In this document: positions 41,741 through 50,983 of the stretch, piece by piece
How the letters are laid out: every line of letters starts with the position of its first letter
Numbering within the stretch: the stretch's first letter is position 1
Origin: G965279355 sp965279355
GTDB taxonomy: Bacteria > Pseudomonadota > Alphaproteobacteria > CACIAM-22H2
Direction: 5' to 3'
Assembly: GCA_965279355.1 (NCBI GenBank)
Contig: OZ257155.1
Span: 4,154,001 to 4,218,000 of the forward strand
Length of the DNA stretch: 64,000 nucleotides
Notes under the pieces: generated by a model
The model's database searches: none
Seen by the model: only the letters and a program-made list of their open reading frames with translations
Told to the model about the DNA's origin: nothing
Made by a program: the position numbers and the translations under genes

Positions 41741-43660
41741 TCAGAATCCGAACATGTGATCGAGGCTGAACGCGCGGTCGCCGTCGAGCAGGCCGTGATA
41801 GCCGAACAGGCGGCAGGTGGTGTCGCGGATCAGGACGTATCCGCCGTCGCCGGCCTGCTTCAGGGCATCCCAGCCGAACATCTCCGACGCCTTCCACAGC
41901 AGCGAGCCGGAACAGGCGATCTTCACGTCCTTGTGCGCGATCTCCTTGCCGCTGCGGTCATGCAGCATCAGCGCCGTGCTTGATGTGGGATGCCATGCGG
42001 TGGACGCCGGGTAGATGAGGTGGCACATCGTGTCCAACCCCTCATGGCCGAGGCGCAGGAAGAGCCGCGTCGACAGGCCGGGCGGACGGCCGATATAGGC
42101 CTGCGGTTCGCCCTTGTAGGTCAGCACCGTGTTGAAGATGTGCGCGCCGAAGCTGGTCTCGGCGCCGTGGCCGCTCTTGCGGTTTTCGTATCGGAACAGC
42201 CCGTGCAGCCAGCCGTCGGCATCGCCGCCGTCGCGGAAATCGTAGACCAGTTCCATATGGCCGTAGCCCGACGGCAGCGCCGTCGCCGCGTTGCCGTTGA
42301 GGATCGACCCGACCTCAAGCGACAGCGCATGATCGCGGGGCAGCTTGCCAAGATACTGCGCGGCGGCCTCGTGGCCGTTCGCATCGTAGATTTTGAGCGA
42401 GATCGGCAGGTTGTTTTGCGTCGTCGCCATCGGCGTCGGCAGCAACTGGCTTGTATATTCGCCGAGCGGCAGCACGGGCGCCGGCAGGATGTAACCCTTG
42501 CCCATCAGGTTCGCGAGGTCGGGAATGCGCGGATCGGGCTTGAGATCGATTCGCTCCACATTCGGATGCGCCATGCGGCGGCGACCGTTGTCCTTCACGA
42601 CCTCATAACGCGGCCGCACGAAATGGCGGCCGGCATGAATTTCAATCTGTTGCGGCCAGCGCGCGGCGGGCAGCAGCGCCGATACGTCGAGAGCGTAGCT
42701 GCCAAACGCCGGAATCGACCTGTCGAGCCATGCCGTGTCGCTCTTCCCCATCAGGTTGAGGCCGACGGCCCTGGCCGGGATCGGGCAGGGGTGGCTGTTC
42801 TGAATCCACAGCACGACTTTCTCGCCGGCGGCCGGTGCCGGAAGCCCGGCATAGAAATCGGCGGGCCAGGCGTTCGCATCATGCGTGCAGGACAGCTCTT
42901 CCGCACGATCGCCGAACACATCGAGTGCATACTTGATCACGTCATGGCCGGCGGCGCCGATCGCATGGATGAAGAGCTGGCCGTCGAATTCGGGAAGATT
43001 GAATCGTTTGCGAACGGCGCGGCTGTCGATGGCAATGCCGCACGGACCCTCCGGAATGGGCTCCCGCCATTCCGCAATGACCTTGCCGGTTTCGTCGAAC
43101 AGGCAAAGCCACAGCGTAATCTGGCCGGCGCCGTGATTCGCCCAGTAATTGGCGGTCGCAACGCGCGTATGCCGGCCCTCTTTCTCACGGAAGAAGGCGA
43201 AGTTGGTCGCGAAGTTGAGCGGGTCGAGATAGGTCCTCCGGTTGACCAGCATCTCGGGCGCCAACCGCATCTCATCGAGGGTGATGATCGTGGCGCCGGG
43301 CGGGGCAAAGTGGCGCATGTGGTCGACCAGCTTGCCGGCATCGAAGCCCAGAACGAGAACCGCCTTCGCCTTGCTGGCCGGAAGATCGGTAACAGGCTGG
43401 GCCGCACGGCCGAGCGCCTGACGACCGATCGTGTCGATATTCTGGACGAACACGCCCGCGAGATTCAGCGCCGCCAGTTCCGGATGCAGTTCTCCGAACG
43501 GCTCCGCAAGGCCGAGCGGATCGTAGACGGCGATCGGCGCGAGCCTGCGCAGTTTTTCCATAAGCGCGCGCGCCGGCGCCTGGGCGAGAGGATGGCCGAC
43601 AGCCTTGAAAAAACTGTCGCCGCCTTTGACGTTGCTGAAGGTATCGATACGAAGTGCCAT
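41741..43660 (-). CDS. Large conserved-type protein of unknown function (639 aa)
   Basis: Not recognised. The protein has 639 residues, no signal peptide and no membrane span. The N-terminal 180 residues look alpha/beta (KAKAVLVLGFDAGKLVDHMRH, then TIITLDEMRL). The rest is rich in beta strands with many Trp, Tyr and His residues. It is 27 nt downstream of an ELM1-family gene on the same strand and probably shares its transcript. A link to cell-envelope glycan or surface processes is only a guess. Confidence 0.75.
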   Translation of the reverse strand: MALRIDTFSNVKGGDSFFKAVGHPLAQAPARALMEKLRRLAPIAVYDPLGLAEPFGELHPELAALNLAGVFVQNIDTIGRQALGRAAQPVTDLPASKAKAVLVLGFDAGKLVDHMRHFAPPGATIITLDEMRLAPEMLVNRRTYLDPLNFATNFAFFREKEGRHTRVATANYWANHGAGQITLWLCLFDETGKVIAEWREPIPEGPCGIAIDSRAVRKRFNLPEFDGQLFIHAIGAAGHDVIKYALDVFGDRAEELSCTHDANAWPADFYAGLPAPAAGEKVVLWIQNSHPCPIPARAVGLNLMGKSDTAWLDRSIPAFGSYALDVSALLPAARWPQQIEIHAGRHFVRPRYEVVKDNGRRRMAHPNVERIDLKPDPRIPDLANLMGKGYILPAPVLPLGEYTSQLLPTPMATTQNNLPISLKIYDANGHEAAAQYLGKLPRDHALSLEVGSILNGNAATALPSGYGHMELVYDFRDGGDADGWLHGLFRYENRKSGHGAETSFGAHIFNTVLTYKGEPQAYIGRPPGLSTRLFLRLGHEGLDTMCHLIYPASTAWHPTSSTALMLHDRSGKEIAHKDVKIACSGSLLWKASEMFGWDALKQAGDGGYVLIRDTTCRLFGYHGLLDGDRAFSLDHMFGF

Positions 43661-43687
43661 GACCGTCTTATAGACCTTGAGGCGGAG

Positions 43688-44641
43688 TCACGACCAGCCA
43701 AAGCGTCGGCGGCATTCGGCCGCGGCGCGCGCGGTGTCATCCGGTGGCGTATAACTCCAGTGGTCGAGAACGCCGGTAAACGGGCGGGTGTAGCCCTGCT
43801 CGATCAGGCCATCCTGAAACTGGCGCAGCCGCGCGGAGTCACCCGGCAGGCGCACGACATAGACCGGCTTGCCGGTCGCCAGCGCCTCGGAGGTCATGGA
43901 GACGGAATCCTCGGTGACGATGATGGCATCGGCAAGACCGAGGATGCCGAGATACGGGTTTTCGCCCTGACCATCCCAGATGAAGCTCGACGGACCCTTG
44001 AGGCGCGCGTGCAGGATTGCTTCATTGTCGGCGCCGGTGCGGCGCGAGGCGGTGATGGCAAGGCCGACATGGCTGCTGGTCACCAGTCCTGCAAGCCGAT
44101 CCGCCAGTTGTGTGGTTTCCGCCGCGCCGAGTTTGAACCGTCCGTTGCTGCCGCCGACCAGGACCCCGATCAGCGGACGCGGCAACTGGTTGAACGGGGG
44201 CATCCAGTGATTGACGGCGGCGGCGAGTTTCGCGGTCGTCACTGGATGGATGGCGCCGACGGACTGGATGACGTTGGGCCCTTCGACGCCATCGTGCTGC
44301 GGCGCGACGACCAGATCGAAACGATCCGGCGGCATCAGCGGATTCTGGATATGGACCACGCGGGTGCGGCCGTTGCTCGCGCGGCGGACGGCAGCGGCGA
44401 CGGGCGCGGCAACCCGGCCGCAGCTGATGATCAGGTCAGGCCACGGTGGCGCTAGCCTGTCGCTGTCGGCGCTCAGCCGGTTCAGCGGCGATGGCCAGAG
44501 CGTTCCAGGCAGCCGCCGCCATGGCCAGCCGGTGGCAATCCGCTTGAATTCCGGGGATACGCCGAGCGCTTCTGCGAGACCGATCGCTTGCGATTTAAAG
44601 CCGGCTTGGCCGGGTGTCAGGATCCAGCAGGAATGACTCAT
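43688..44641 (-). CDS. ELM1-family (mitochondrial fission-like) protein
   Basis: A 317-residue protein similar to the ELM1/DUF1022 family, with SHSCWILTPGQAGFKSQAIGLAEALG at the start, split here as SHSCWILTPGQ and KSQAIGLAEALG, and later IGVLVGGSNGRF and IIVTEDSVSMTSEALATGKP. The fold is glycosyltransferase-B-like. Plant ELM1 acts in mitochondrial fission; the bacterial role is not known. ATG 44641 is preferred to the longer frame from 44680 because the conserved start follows it. Confidence 0.82.
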   Translation of the reverse strand: MSHSCWILTPGQAGFKSQAIGLAEALGVSPEFKRIATGWPWRRLPGTLWPSPLNRLSADSDRLAPPWPDLIISCGRVAAPVAAAVRRASNGRTRVVHIQNPLMPPDRFDLVVAPQHDGVEGPNVIQSVGAIHPVTTAKLAAAVNHWMPPFNQLPRPLIGVLVGGSNGRFKLGAAETTQLADRLAGLVTSSHVGLAITASRRTGADNEAILHARLKGPSSFIWDGQGENPYLGILGLADAIIVTEDSVSMTSEALATGKPVYVVRLPGDSARLRQFQDGLIEQGYTRPFTGVLDHWSYTPPDDTARAAAECRRRFGWS

Positions 44642-44749
44642 CTCGGGCGCACTATGGGAGTCAGGGTAAGAAAATTCCACCCGGCTGTTGCAGCCCCCCG
44701 GCCTGGGTGTAATATTATTTCAACGATTGGCCGACAGGAGAAACGAACC

Positions 44750-45226
44750 ATGCGGGGGGTCAAGCTCGACCGGATCGACCGGCGGATCCTCAGGGATCTG
44801 CAGGACAGCGGCCGGATGACCAATGTGGATCTGGCGCGGCGCGCCCAGATCTCGGCGCCGCCCTGTTTGCGGCGGGTCCGCGCCCTCGAGGATGCCGGCG
44901 TCATCAAGGGCTATCACGCCCAGCTCAATCCGGGGTCTCTCGGCTTCAATGTCACCGTCTTTGCCCATGTCGGGCTCGCCAGCCAGGCCGAGCACGACCT
45001 GAAGGCATTCGAGGATCTGGTGAATTCATGGCCGCAGGTCCGCGAATGCCACATGCTGGCGGGCGAAACGGACTTTCTTCTGAAGATCGTCGCCGAGGAC
45101 TGGGACACCTATCAGAAGTTCCTGACCACCAGGCTGACGACGGCGCCCAATGTCAGTCATGTGAAGTCGGCCCTGGCGATCCGCACCGCGAAGCTGATGC
45201 CGGGGGTTCCGGTCGAGGTCGAATAA
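44750..45226 (+). CDS. Lrp/AsnC-family regulator
   Basis: A 158-residue regulator with an N-terminal helix-turn-helix (LDRIDRRILRDLQDSGRMTN, NVDLARRAQISAPPCLRRVR) and a C-terminal RAM ligand domain (VREC HMLAGETDFLLKIVAED). ATG 44750 follows CAGGAG. It is divergent from the ELM1 gene and convergent with chrA, with one base between stops. It may sense an amino acid. Confidence 0.92.
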   Translation: MRGVKLDRIDRRILRDLQDSGRMTNVDLARRAQISAPPCLRRVRALEDAGVIKGYHAQLNPGSLGFNVTVFAHVGLASQAEHDLKAFEDLVNSWPQVRECHMLAGETDFLLKIVAEDWDTYQKFLTTRLTTAPNVSHVKSALAIRTAKLMPGVPVEVE

Positions 45227-45227
45227 G

Positions 45228-46556
45228 TCAGGCGACGAGGGTCTGCCAGGCGAGGCCGGCCAGCGCGCCGCCGATGACCAGCCAGTAGATCTCGATCTTC
45301 CAGCGCAGCATGATCGCAAAGGCGACGACCGCCAGCGCGATCGCGAAGAAATCGACGTGGCCGTTGTGAAAGACAACGCCCTCCGCGAGAAACACGGCAA
45401 GATTGAGTACGACGCCGACCACTGCGGCGGTGACGGCACCGAGCGCAGAAGCGAGCATCGGGCTCTGGTGAACCATGTGGATATAGGGTGCCGGCGCCAG
45501 CACGAAGAAGAAGCTCGGCAGAAATGTGCAATAGGTTGCGAGCGCCGAGCCGACAATGGCTGCCAGCATCGGATCCAGGCCGACGATGTTGTTCCAGCCT
45601 GCGTAGAAGCCGACATATTGCAAAACCAGAATGAGCGGGCCCGGCGTGGTTTCCGCCAGCGCCAGGCCGTTCAGCATGTCGTCCGGCGTCAGCCATCCGT
45701 AGGTGCGGACAGCCTCGTCGGCGACATAGGGCAGCACGGCGTAGGCGCCGCCGAAGGTCACGAACGCTGCCTTGGTGAAGAGATTGGCGACGTCGAGGAA
45801 CGGCTGCGTTCCGAACGCCGCCAGGGTCAGTCCCACCGGCAGGACCAGCAACGCAATGAAGGCCGCGGCATACGCCGCCAGCCGGCGCATCGGCTTCTGG
45901 ACCACGGCCACTTCGGCAAGGCTGATCGCGGTATCGCCCCCTTGCGCGGCCTTGCCGTGACCGCCGGAGTTAAAGGGCGAGCGGCCATCCAGGCTGGACA
46001 GCCAGCCGATGATTCCGGCCGCAAGCACGATCCACGGAAAATCGATGCTGAGGACATAAATGCTGAGAAACGCGGCGATGGCAACCGTAACGGCCTGCCA
46101 TGTCGTAAGCGTGCGGCTGCCGATCCGCCAGACCGCTCCCGCAACGATGGCGATCACCACAGGCTTCAGTCCGTAAAAAACGGCGCTGACTATGGCTGTA
46201 TCGCCCTTTGCCGCTGCCAGCCATGAGAGACCGAAAAGAATGAAGGCACCGGGCAGGACGAACAGCACGCCGGCGGCGATTCCGCCGAGCAGGCCATGCA
46301 GGCGCCAGCCGATATAGATGGCAAGCTGCGTTGCCTCGGGTCCAGGCAGCAATGTGCAGAAATTGAGACCGGTGAGAAAGAAATGCTGGTCGATCCAGCG
46401 TTTCCGGTCGACCAGTTCCGTCTGCATCATCGCGATCTGCCCGGCGGGTCCGCCGAAGCTGATCCAGCCGAGCTTGAACCAGAAGCGCAGGGCCTCCTGA
46501 AACGAGACAGGCGGCGGCGGGTTGAGCCCCTCTTTGAATGCGGATGCGTCTGGCAT
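45228..46556 (-). CDS. chrA: Chromate efflux transporter ChrA (two-domain)
   Basis: A 442-residue CHR-family protein with two homologous domains, as in long ChrA. The N-terminal domain begins FWFKLGWISFGGPAGQIAMM and contains LLPGPEATQLAIYIGW; the C-terminal repeat has FGGAYAVLPYVADEAV and TPGPLILVLQYVGFYAG. It exports chromate using the proton gradient. It lies 40 nt after chrB in the unit DUF1127-chrB-chrA. Confidence 0.95.
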   Translation of the reverse strand: MPDASAFKEGLNPPPPVSFQEALRFWFKLGWISFGGPAGQIAMMQTELVDRKRWIDQHFFLTGLNFCTLLPGPEATQLAIYIGWRLHGLLGGIAAGVLFVLPGAFILFGLSWLAAAKGDTAIVSAVFYGLKPVVIAIVAGAVWRIGSRTLTTWQAVTVAIAAFLSIYVLSIDFPWIVLAAGIIGWLSSLDGRSPFNSGGHGKAAQGGDTAISLAEVAVVQKPMRRLAAYAAAFIALLVLPVGLTLAAFGTQPFLDVANLFTKAAFVTFGGAYAVLPYVADEAVRTYGWLTPDDMLNGLALAETTPGPLILVLQYVGFYAGWNNIVGLDPMLAAIVGSALATYCTFLPSFFFVLAPAPYIHMVHQSPMLASALGAVTAAVVGVVLNLAVFLAEGVVFHNGHVDFFAIALAVVAFAIMLRWKIEIYWLVIGGALAGLAWQTLVA

Positions 46557-46596
46557 GCGTCGTTTTCTTACCGCATCCCGGGGTCAGTGTCGCGTT

Positions 46597-47046
46597 TCAT
46601 GCCGAAGGCCATGCGTGCGCCGCACCCTGCTGCTTCCGGCACCATGCATACAGCGCGTCATAGACAACGAATCCGTGCCGCAGCATCTCGTGGTCGTCGG
46701 GAAAAAGTTCAGACAGGCCAAGCGAGATGGCCAGCAACCCGGCAGACTGTCCGGTGATCTGCGTTTGTCCGGTATCGGCGCCGCGGACGATCATCGCCAT
46801 CTGATCCAGCGCAAAATCCTTCAACCGGAATTTGGTGAGAAACGCATCGAAGCTGCAGAGCGGTCCCACATGCGACAGTTCGACACCTGGGATGTCAAAG
46901 GGCGTTGCGCCGGTGCGCTCGGCTTCGGAGAGGACCTTGCCCGGCGGCACGAAGAGAAATTCCGGCGCATCGTCGATGAAGCGCATGACGAGCCAGGGAC
47001 AGGCGACACGGTCGATCCTGGGACGTTCGCGGGTGATCCATTTCAT
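46597..47046 (-). CDS. ChrB C-terminal-domain chromate resistance protein
   Basis: A 149-residue protein equal to the C-terminal half of ChrB (RPRIDRVACPWLVMRFIDD, FDIPGVELSH, SFDAF). Full ChrB is about twice as long. The N-terminal half, thought to carry the regulator function, is absent. ATG 47046, preceded by GGAG, is preferred to the TTG at 47067. It sits between the DUF1127 gene and chrA. Confidence 0.88.
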   Translation of the reverse strand: MKWITRERPRIDRVACPWLVMRFIDDAPEFLFVPPGKVLSEAERTGATPFDIPGVELSHVGPLCSFDAFLTKFRLKDFALDQMAMIVRGADTGQTQITGQSAGLLAISLGLSELFPDDHEMLRHGFVVYDALYAWCRKQQGAAHAWPSA

Positions 47047-47057
47047 GGCCGACTCCG

Positions 47058-47273
47058 TCAGCGCCAAACCGGCTTGTCAGTTTCACGATGGACGTCGCGG
47101 GGCGTCAACCCCACGTCGCGCAGCAGGCGATCGTCCAGTGCCTTCAAGGCCCGACGCTGCCGATGTCGTTCCAGCATTGTGACAAGAGCTGCCAGCCACG
47201 AGACAAGCCTGACATAGGGATGGTTCGCGAGTGCGGCACAAGACAGGGCGGGGGTAAATTCAGAACGCGACAA
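47058..47273 (-). CDS. DUF1127 small protein
   Basis: A 71-residue protein with the DUF1127 signature: the C-terminal half has RRALKALDDRLLRDVGLTPRD, an Arg-rich helix common in alphaproteobacterial small proteins linked to phosphate, nitrogen or RNA functions. The best start is TTG 47273, which has a GGAGGG ribosome site directly upstream; the open frame extends further to 47363. It lies 11 nt before chrB, and a sigma-70 promoter is visible upstream. Confidence 0.78.
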   Translation of the reverse strand: MSRSEFTPALSCAALANHPYVRLVSWLAALVTMLERHRQRRALKALDDRLLRDVGLTPRDVHRETDKPVWR

Positions 47274-47362
47274 GGCACCCTCCTCGTTACGACGAGAAAG
47301 GCAGCGCTTGGACGGACACCGTCTTGGGAATACCGGGCGCGTTGCCGAGGCCCGATGCAGCA

Positions 47363-47390
47363 ATCATACGCTTCCCACTGCAGGTGACAA
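47363..47390 (-). promoter_or_regulatory. Sigma-70-type promoter of the DUF1127-chrB-chrA unit
   Basis: On the minus strand TTGTCA (47385-47390) and TATGAT (47363-47368) are separated by 16 bp. Transcription would start about 85 nt before TTG 47273. Confidence 0.6.
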
Positions 47391-47471
47391 GGGCCGCGCC
47401 GCGGCGCTTGGCCGGGGAGGGCCGTCTGGGCGATAGTGTGTTCAAACAAAGCCTACTCAGGGAACACGCCC

Positions 47472-48986
47472 ATGGACGGACACGCGCCTGCCGAGACGAC
47501 CACTCCGATTCTGATTATCGGCTGCGGATTTGGCGGCCTTGCCATGGCGATCGCGCTGAAAAAGGCGGGCATCCACGATTTCACGATCGTCGAGCGGGCG
47601 AGCGATGTCGGCGGTGTCTGGCGCGACAACACCTATCCCGGCGCCGCCTGCGATGTCGTCTCTCGGCTGTACTCGTTCTCTTACGATCAAAGCCATGACT
47701 GGAGCACAGCGTTCGCGCCGCAGGGGGAGATTTTGACCTATCTGAAGGGGTGCGTCGCCAAGCATGACGTGATGCGCCACATCACCTTCAATACGGCGGT
47801 CAGCGATGCGGCGTTCGATGAGGCGACGGCAACCTGGACCGTGCACACGAACCAGGGAACCTACCGGACGCCGGTACTTGTCTCCGCGGTCGGACTGTTT
47901 AACCAGCCCGCGATTCCGACGCTTCCCGGCCGCGAGACGTTCCAGGGGAAGCAGTTTCATTCGGCACGCTGGGATCATTCCTTCTCGCTGCAGGGCAGGA
48001 CGGTGGCTGTTGTCGGCAACGGCGCGTCCGCGGTCCAGTTCGTGCCGAAGGTGGCGGCGCAGGCCGGCCGGCTCAGTCTTTTCATCCGCTCGCCGCAATA
48101 TGTGATGCCCAAGACCATATTCCCGGGGACCGGAAAATGGGATGCCTGGCTGCAGAAGCATCCCCGCCTGCGCTGGCTGGCGCGGCTCAAAATCTATCTG
48201 ATGTTCGAGCGCTTCATTTTCCGCCGGAGTTTTTTCCCGGAGATGCGCAAGCAGGGCGAGGCGGCCTTTCGCGCGCTACTGGAGCGGAAGGTCCGCGATC
48301 CGGAGTTGCGCCGCAAGCTGACACCCGACTATGCGATGGGCTGCAAGCGGCTGCTGGTTTCGGACGAATGGTTCGACACGCTGGTGAAGCCGCATGTCGA
48401 CGTCGTCTTCGATCCCATCGAGCGGATCGAACCGGATGGCATCCGCACCCGTGACGGCGGTTTCCGCAAGGTCGACGCCATCATCTACGGAACCGGCTTT
48501 ACGCCCTCCGATTTCCTGACGCCGATGAAGATCACGGGCTTGGGCGGCCGCGATCTCAATGAGGTGTGGCGGGACGGGGCGGAGGCTTATCTTGGAATCG
48601 CCGTGCCGGCGTTCCCGAACTTCTTCATGCTGTACGGGCCGAACACCAACGCCATCACCAGTATCATCTTCATGCTGGAATGCCAGGCGCATTACATCGT
48701 GGAGGCGGTCAGGACGCTGCGCCGCAGTGGCAGGGCCTGGATGACGGTGCGCAGTGCCCGCCACCGTTCGTTCAACGAAGAAGTTGCGGCCCGGCTGTCA
48801 CGCACGGTGCCCGCCATGGCGAACTGCCATACCTATTTCAAGCAGGAGAACGGCCGCCTGACGACGAACTGGCCGGGCTATGCGACCGAATACCGCCTGC
48901 GGACACATCGCGTGAGTCAGGCCGACTACGAGTTCGGCGATGCGCGTGTGCGGGTCGAGGTACAAGGCAAGGTGGCCGCAGACTAG
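47472..48986 (+). CDS. Flavin-containing monooxygenase (Baeyer-Villiger type)
   Basis: A 504-residue group B flavin monooxygenase. FAD motif LIIGCGFGGLAMAIAL, the Baeyer-Villiger fingerprint FQGKQFHSARW (FxGxxxHxxxW), and NADPH motif VAVVGNGASAVQF are present. It inserts oxygen beside a ketone or oxidises S/N atoms. ATG 47472 is preferred. It ends 4 bp inside the convergent ferritin-like gene. Substrate unknown. Confidence 0.92.
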   Translation: MDGHAPAETTTPILIIGCGFGGLAMAIALKKAGIHDFTIVERASDVGGVWRDNTYPGAACDVVSRLYSFSYDQSHDWSTAFAPQGEILTYLKGCVAKHDVMRHITFNTAVSDAAFDEATATWTVHTNQGTYRTPVLVSAVGLFNQPAIPTLPGRETFQGKQFHSARWDHSFSLQGRTVAVVGNGASAVQFVPKVAAQAGRLSLFIRSPQYVMPKTIFPGTGKWDAWLQKHPRLRWLARLKIYLMFERFIFRRSFFPEMRKQGEAAFRALLERKVRDPELRRKLTPDYAMGCKRLLVSDEWFDTLVKPHVDVVFDPIERIEPDGIRTRDGGFRKVDAIIYGTGFTPSDFLTPMKITGLGGRDLNEVWRDGAEAYLGIAVPAFPNFFMLYGPNTNAITSIIFMLECQAHYIVEAVRTLRRSGRAWMTVRSARHRSFNEEVAARLSRTVPAMANCHTYFKQENGRLTTNWPGYATEYRLRTHRVSQADYEFGDARVRVEVQGKVAAD

Positions 48987-49660
48987 GCGCCGGGCCCCTC
49001 CAGCGCCTGCAGCCGGCGTTCGAACGCCGCGCGGCCTTTCCCTTCGAGAGCGAACGCCTCCCATACGCGGCGGCGCACGCGGTTCTGCCGGTCGAGATCG
49101 GTCGCATAGCGATGGACGATCATGCGGCCGAGCGCGACATGGAATTCCTCGTCGGGGATGACGCGCTCCAGCACTTTCCTGGTGGCGTCGGGTATCCGCG
49201 GCATCAGGCCGGTGAAGGCGTTCATGGCGCCGATCTCGCCGGTGATGTTGTGGGCGCTGATGCGCTCCAGCGTGTCGTCGCCGGCGGGATAGTAGACCTG
49301 GATCCACTCCACCCATTCCGGCTCGGGCGCCCATCCGTCCATGGAGGCTCCCAGCGATTCGAGATGAGCTTCGAACAGTTTGCAGTGGATCGCCTCGTCG
49401 GCGATCTGGCGGCAGAGGCCGTGAAACGCTTCAGGCTCCGGCGTGTGGCGTAGCCACGCGCCGATGAACTTCGCCGCCTCGCTTTCGTACCAGCACTGGA
49501 ACTGCAGCCATTCGATCAGTTCCGCGCGGGCCATCGGCCGATCGGCGCCGAAGCTCTGTTCCGCCGCCGACTGCTGCTGGCGGCGGACATGGAGGCCAGC
49601 GACGAGTTCGTCATAAAAGGCAGCTGGCGCCATCACCTCTGTCCCGACCGGTATCTCCAT
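48983..49660 (-). CDS. Ferritin-like di-iron domain protein
   Basis: A 225-residue four-helix protein. Four likely iron-binding segments are visible: ESEAAKF, DEAIHCKLFEAH, NITGEIGAMNAF and IPDEEFHVALGRM, giving two E..H motifs typical of ferritin-like di-iron enzymes. ATG 49660 is chosen, with GGAGG 8 nt upstream, over the frame from 49834. It could be an oxidase, oxygenase or iron store; nothing shows which. Confidence 0.85.
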   Translation of the reverse strand: MEIPVGTEVMAPAAFYDELVAGLHVRRQQQSAAEQSFGADRPMARAELIEWLQFQCWYESEAAKFIGAWLRHTPEPEAFHGLCRQIADEAIHCKLFEAHLESLGASMDGWAPEPEWVEWIQVYYPAGDDTLERISAHNITGEIGAMNAFTGLMPRIPDATRKVLERVIPDEEFHVALGRMIVHRYATDLDRQNRVRRRVWEAFALEGKGRAAFERRLQALEGPGA

Positions 49661-49894
49661 CGCAATCGCCTCCGTTTCAGACACTTGGCCAAAACCGATG
49701 CAACGGCGGGACCAAAGAACAGTCTTTGCGAAAGACGGTGATTTGAACGGTTTGCGCCGGAAGCGAAAGGGGCATGGCCAATATTCGAACGCTGCGCTGG
49801 CGCGAGGACTCGCATCTGGCGAGGGAATGGGCAAAACCGGCGGCGGCAGGGCTGATGGCTTGCGGCTACTACCTACAATTCAACCGCTGCGTGC

Positions 49895-49910
49895 TGGCAT
49901 ATCGCTTGCA
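49895..49910 (+). promoter_or_regulatory. Sigma-54 promoter for the 49959 operon
   Basis: TGGCATATCGCTTGCA matches the RpoN consensus at 15 of 16 positions with exact spacing. The start near 49922 gives a leader of about 37 nt. The rest of the gap 49661-49894 shows no further gene; a 60-codon frame through it overlaps this promoter and is not credible. Confidence 0.8.
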
Positions 49911-49958
49911 GATTTTATCGTGGAATTTCCGCTTCACTCAAAGAGATGAGGTCTGACG

Positions 49959-50978
49959 ATGACATCGGTATTCGCTCGCAGAAGCTTCTCCCGGTTCATG
50001 CTGGCGCTTGCCGCCATCGTCGCCACGGCGCCGCTGGGCCATGCCCAGACCAAGACCAAGTTCCTGTTCGGCACCAACTGGTATCCGCAGGCCGAGCATG
50101 GCGGCTTCTTCGAAGCGAAGGCGAGCGGCATCTGGGCCAGCAAGGGGGTCGATGTCGATCTCAGTATCGGCGGGCCGCAGGTGAACACGGCGCAGCTGCT
50201 GGCGACCGGCGTGCTGGACTTCGCGATGATCTCGAACTCCTTCATTCCGCTGAACTTCGTGAAGGAAGGCATCCCGATGGTGGCCATCGCGGCGGTGTTC
50301 CAGAAGGATCCGCAGGCGCTGATGGTTCACGAGGAATCCGGCGTGACCGATCTGAAGCAGATGGTCGACAAGCGCATTCTCATCTCGACCGACGCACGCT
50401 CGTCCTACTGGCCGTTCCTCAAATCGAAATACGGCTTCAAGGACGACATGGCGCGTCCTTACACTTACAACATCGCGCCGTTCATGGCCGACAAGACGGC
50501 GATCCAGCAGTGCTACATCTCGAACGAGCCGTATTCGGCCCAGACCCAGGGCGCCAAGGTCCGCACCTTCCTGCTCGCCGACTACGAATATCAGTCCTAT
50601 TCCCACGTCATCATGGCATCGCAGAAGCTGGTCGATGAGAACCCGGAGGTCGTCCAGAAGGTCGTCGATGGCTTCATCGAGGCCTGGTACAAATATCTGT
50701 ACGGTGACGGCTCTGCCGCCAACAAGGCGATCGCCACGGCGAATGCCGACTGGACGCCGGATCGCACCGTCAATTCCATCAAGGTGATGAAAGAAGCGGG
50801 GCTCGTCGACTCAGGCGATGCGCTGAAGCTTGGCATCGGCGCCATGACCGATGCCCGCTGGAAGCAGTTCTTCGACGATATGGTGGCGGCGGGGCTCTAC
50901 ACGTCCGACCTCAACTACAAGAAGGCCTACACGCTCAAGTTCGTGAACAAGGGCCACGGCATGGCGATGAAGAAGTAA
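49959..50978 (+). CDS. NMT1/SsuA-type ABC substrate-binding protein
   Basis: A 339-residue periplasmic protein. The signal peptide (residues 1-29, cleavage near GHAQ) includes an RRSFSRF stretch, so Tat export is possible. The mature part starts KFLFGTNWYPQAEHGGFFEAK. GAGG lies 7 nt before the ATG. No transporter genes follow; only a 2OG-type oxygenase does. The SBP-less ABC set at 60893-63281 is a possible partner. Confidence 0.9.
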   Translation: MTSVFARRSFSRFMLALAAIVATAPLGHAQTKTKFLFGTNWYPQAEHGGFFEAKASGIWASKGVDVDLSIGGPQVNTAQLLATGVLDFAMISNSFIPLNFVKEGIPMVAIAAVFQKDPQALMVHEESGVTDLKQMVDKRILISTDARSSYWPFLKSKYGFKDDMARPYTYNIAPFMADKTAIQQCYISNEPYSAQTQGAKVRTFLLADYEYQSYSHVIMASQKLVDENPEVVQKVVDGFIEAWYKYLYGDGSAANKAIATANADWTPDRTVNSIKVMKEAGLVDSGDALKLGIGAMTDARWKQFFDDMVAAGLYTSDLNYKKAYTLKFVNKGHGMAMKK

Positions 50979-50983
50979 TCGCC

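Noticed and set aside
41990..44455. An 821-codon plus-strand frame
   Set aside because: It lies antisense to the ELM1-family and 639-residue genes; its Arg/Gly/Asp/Ala-rich composition is typical of shadow frames in GC-rich DNA.
49774..49956. A 60-codon plus-strand frame upstream of the binding protein
   Set aside because: It contains the sigma-54 promoter at 49895-49910 and overlaps the ribosome site of 49959; no family features.
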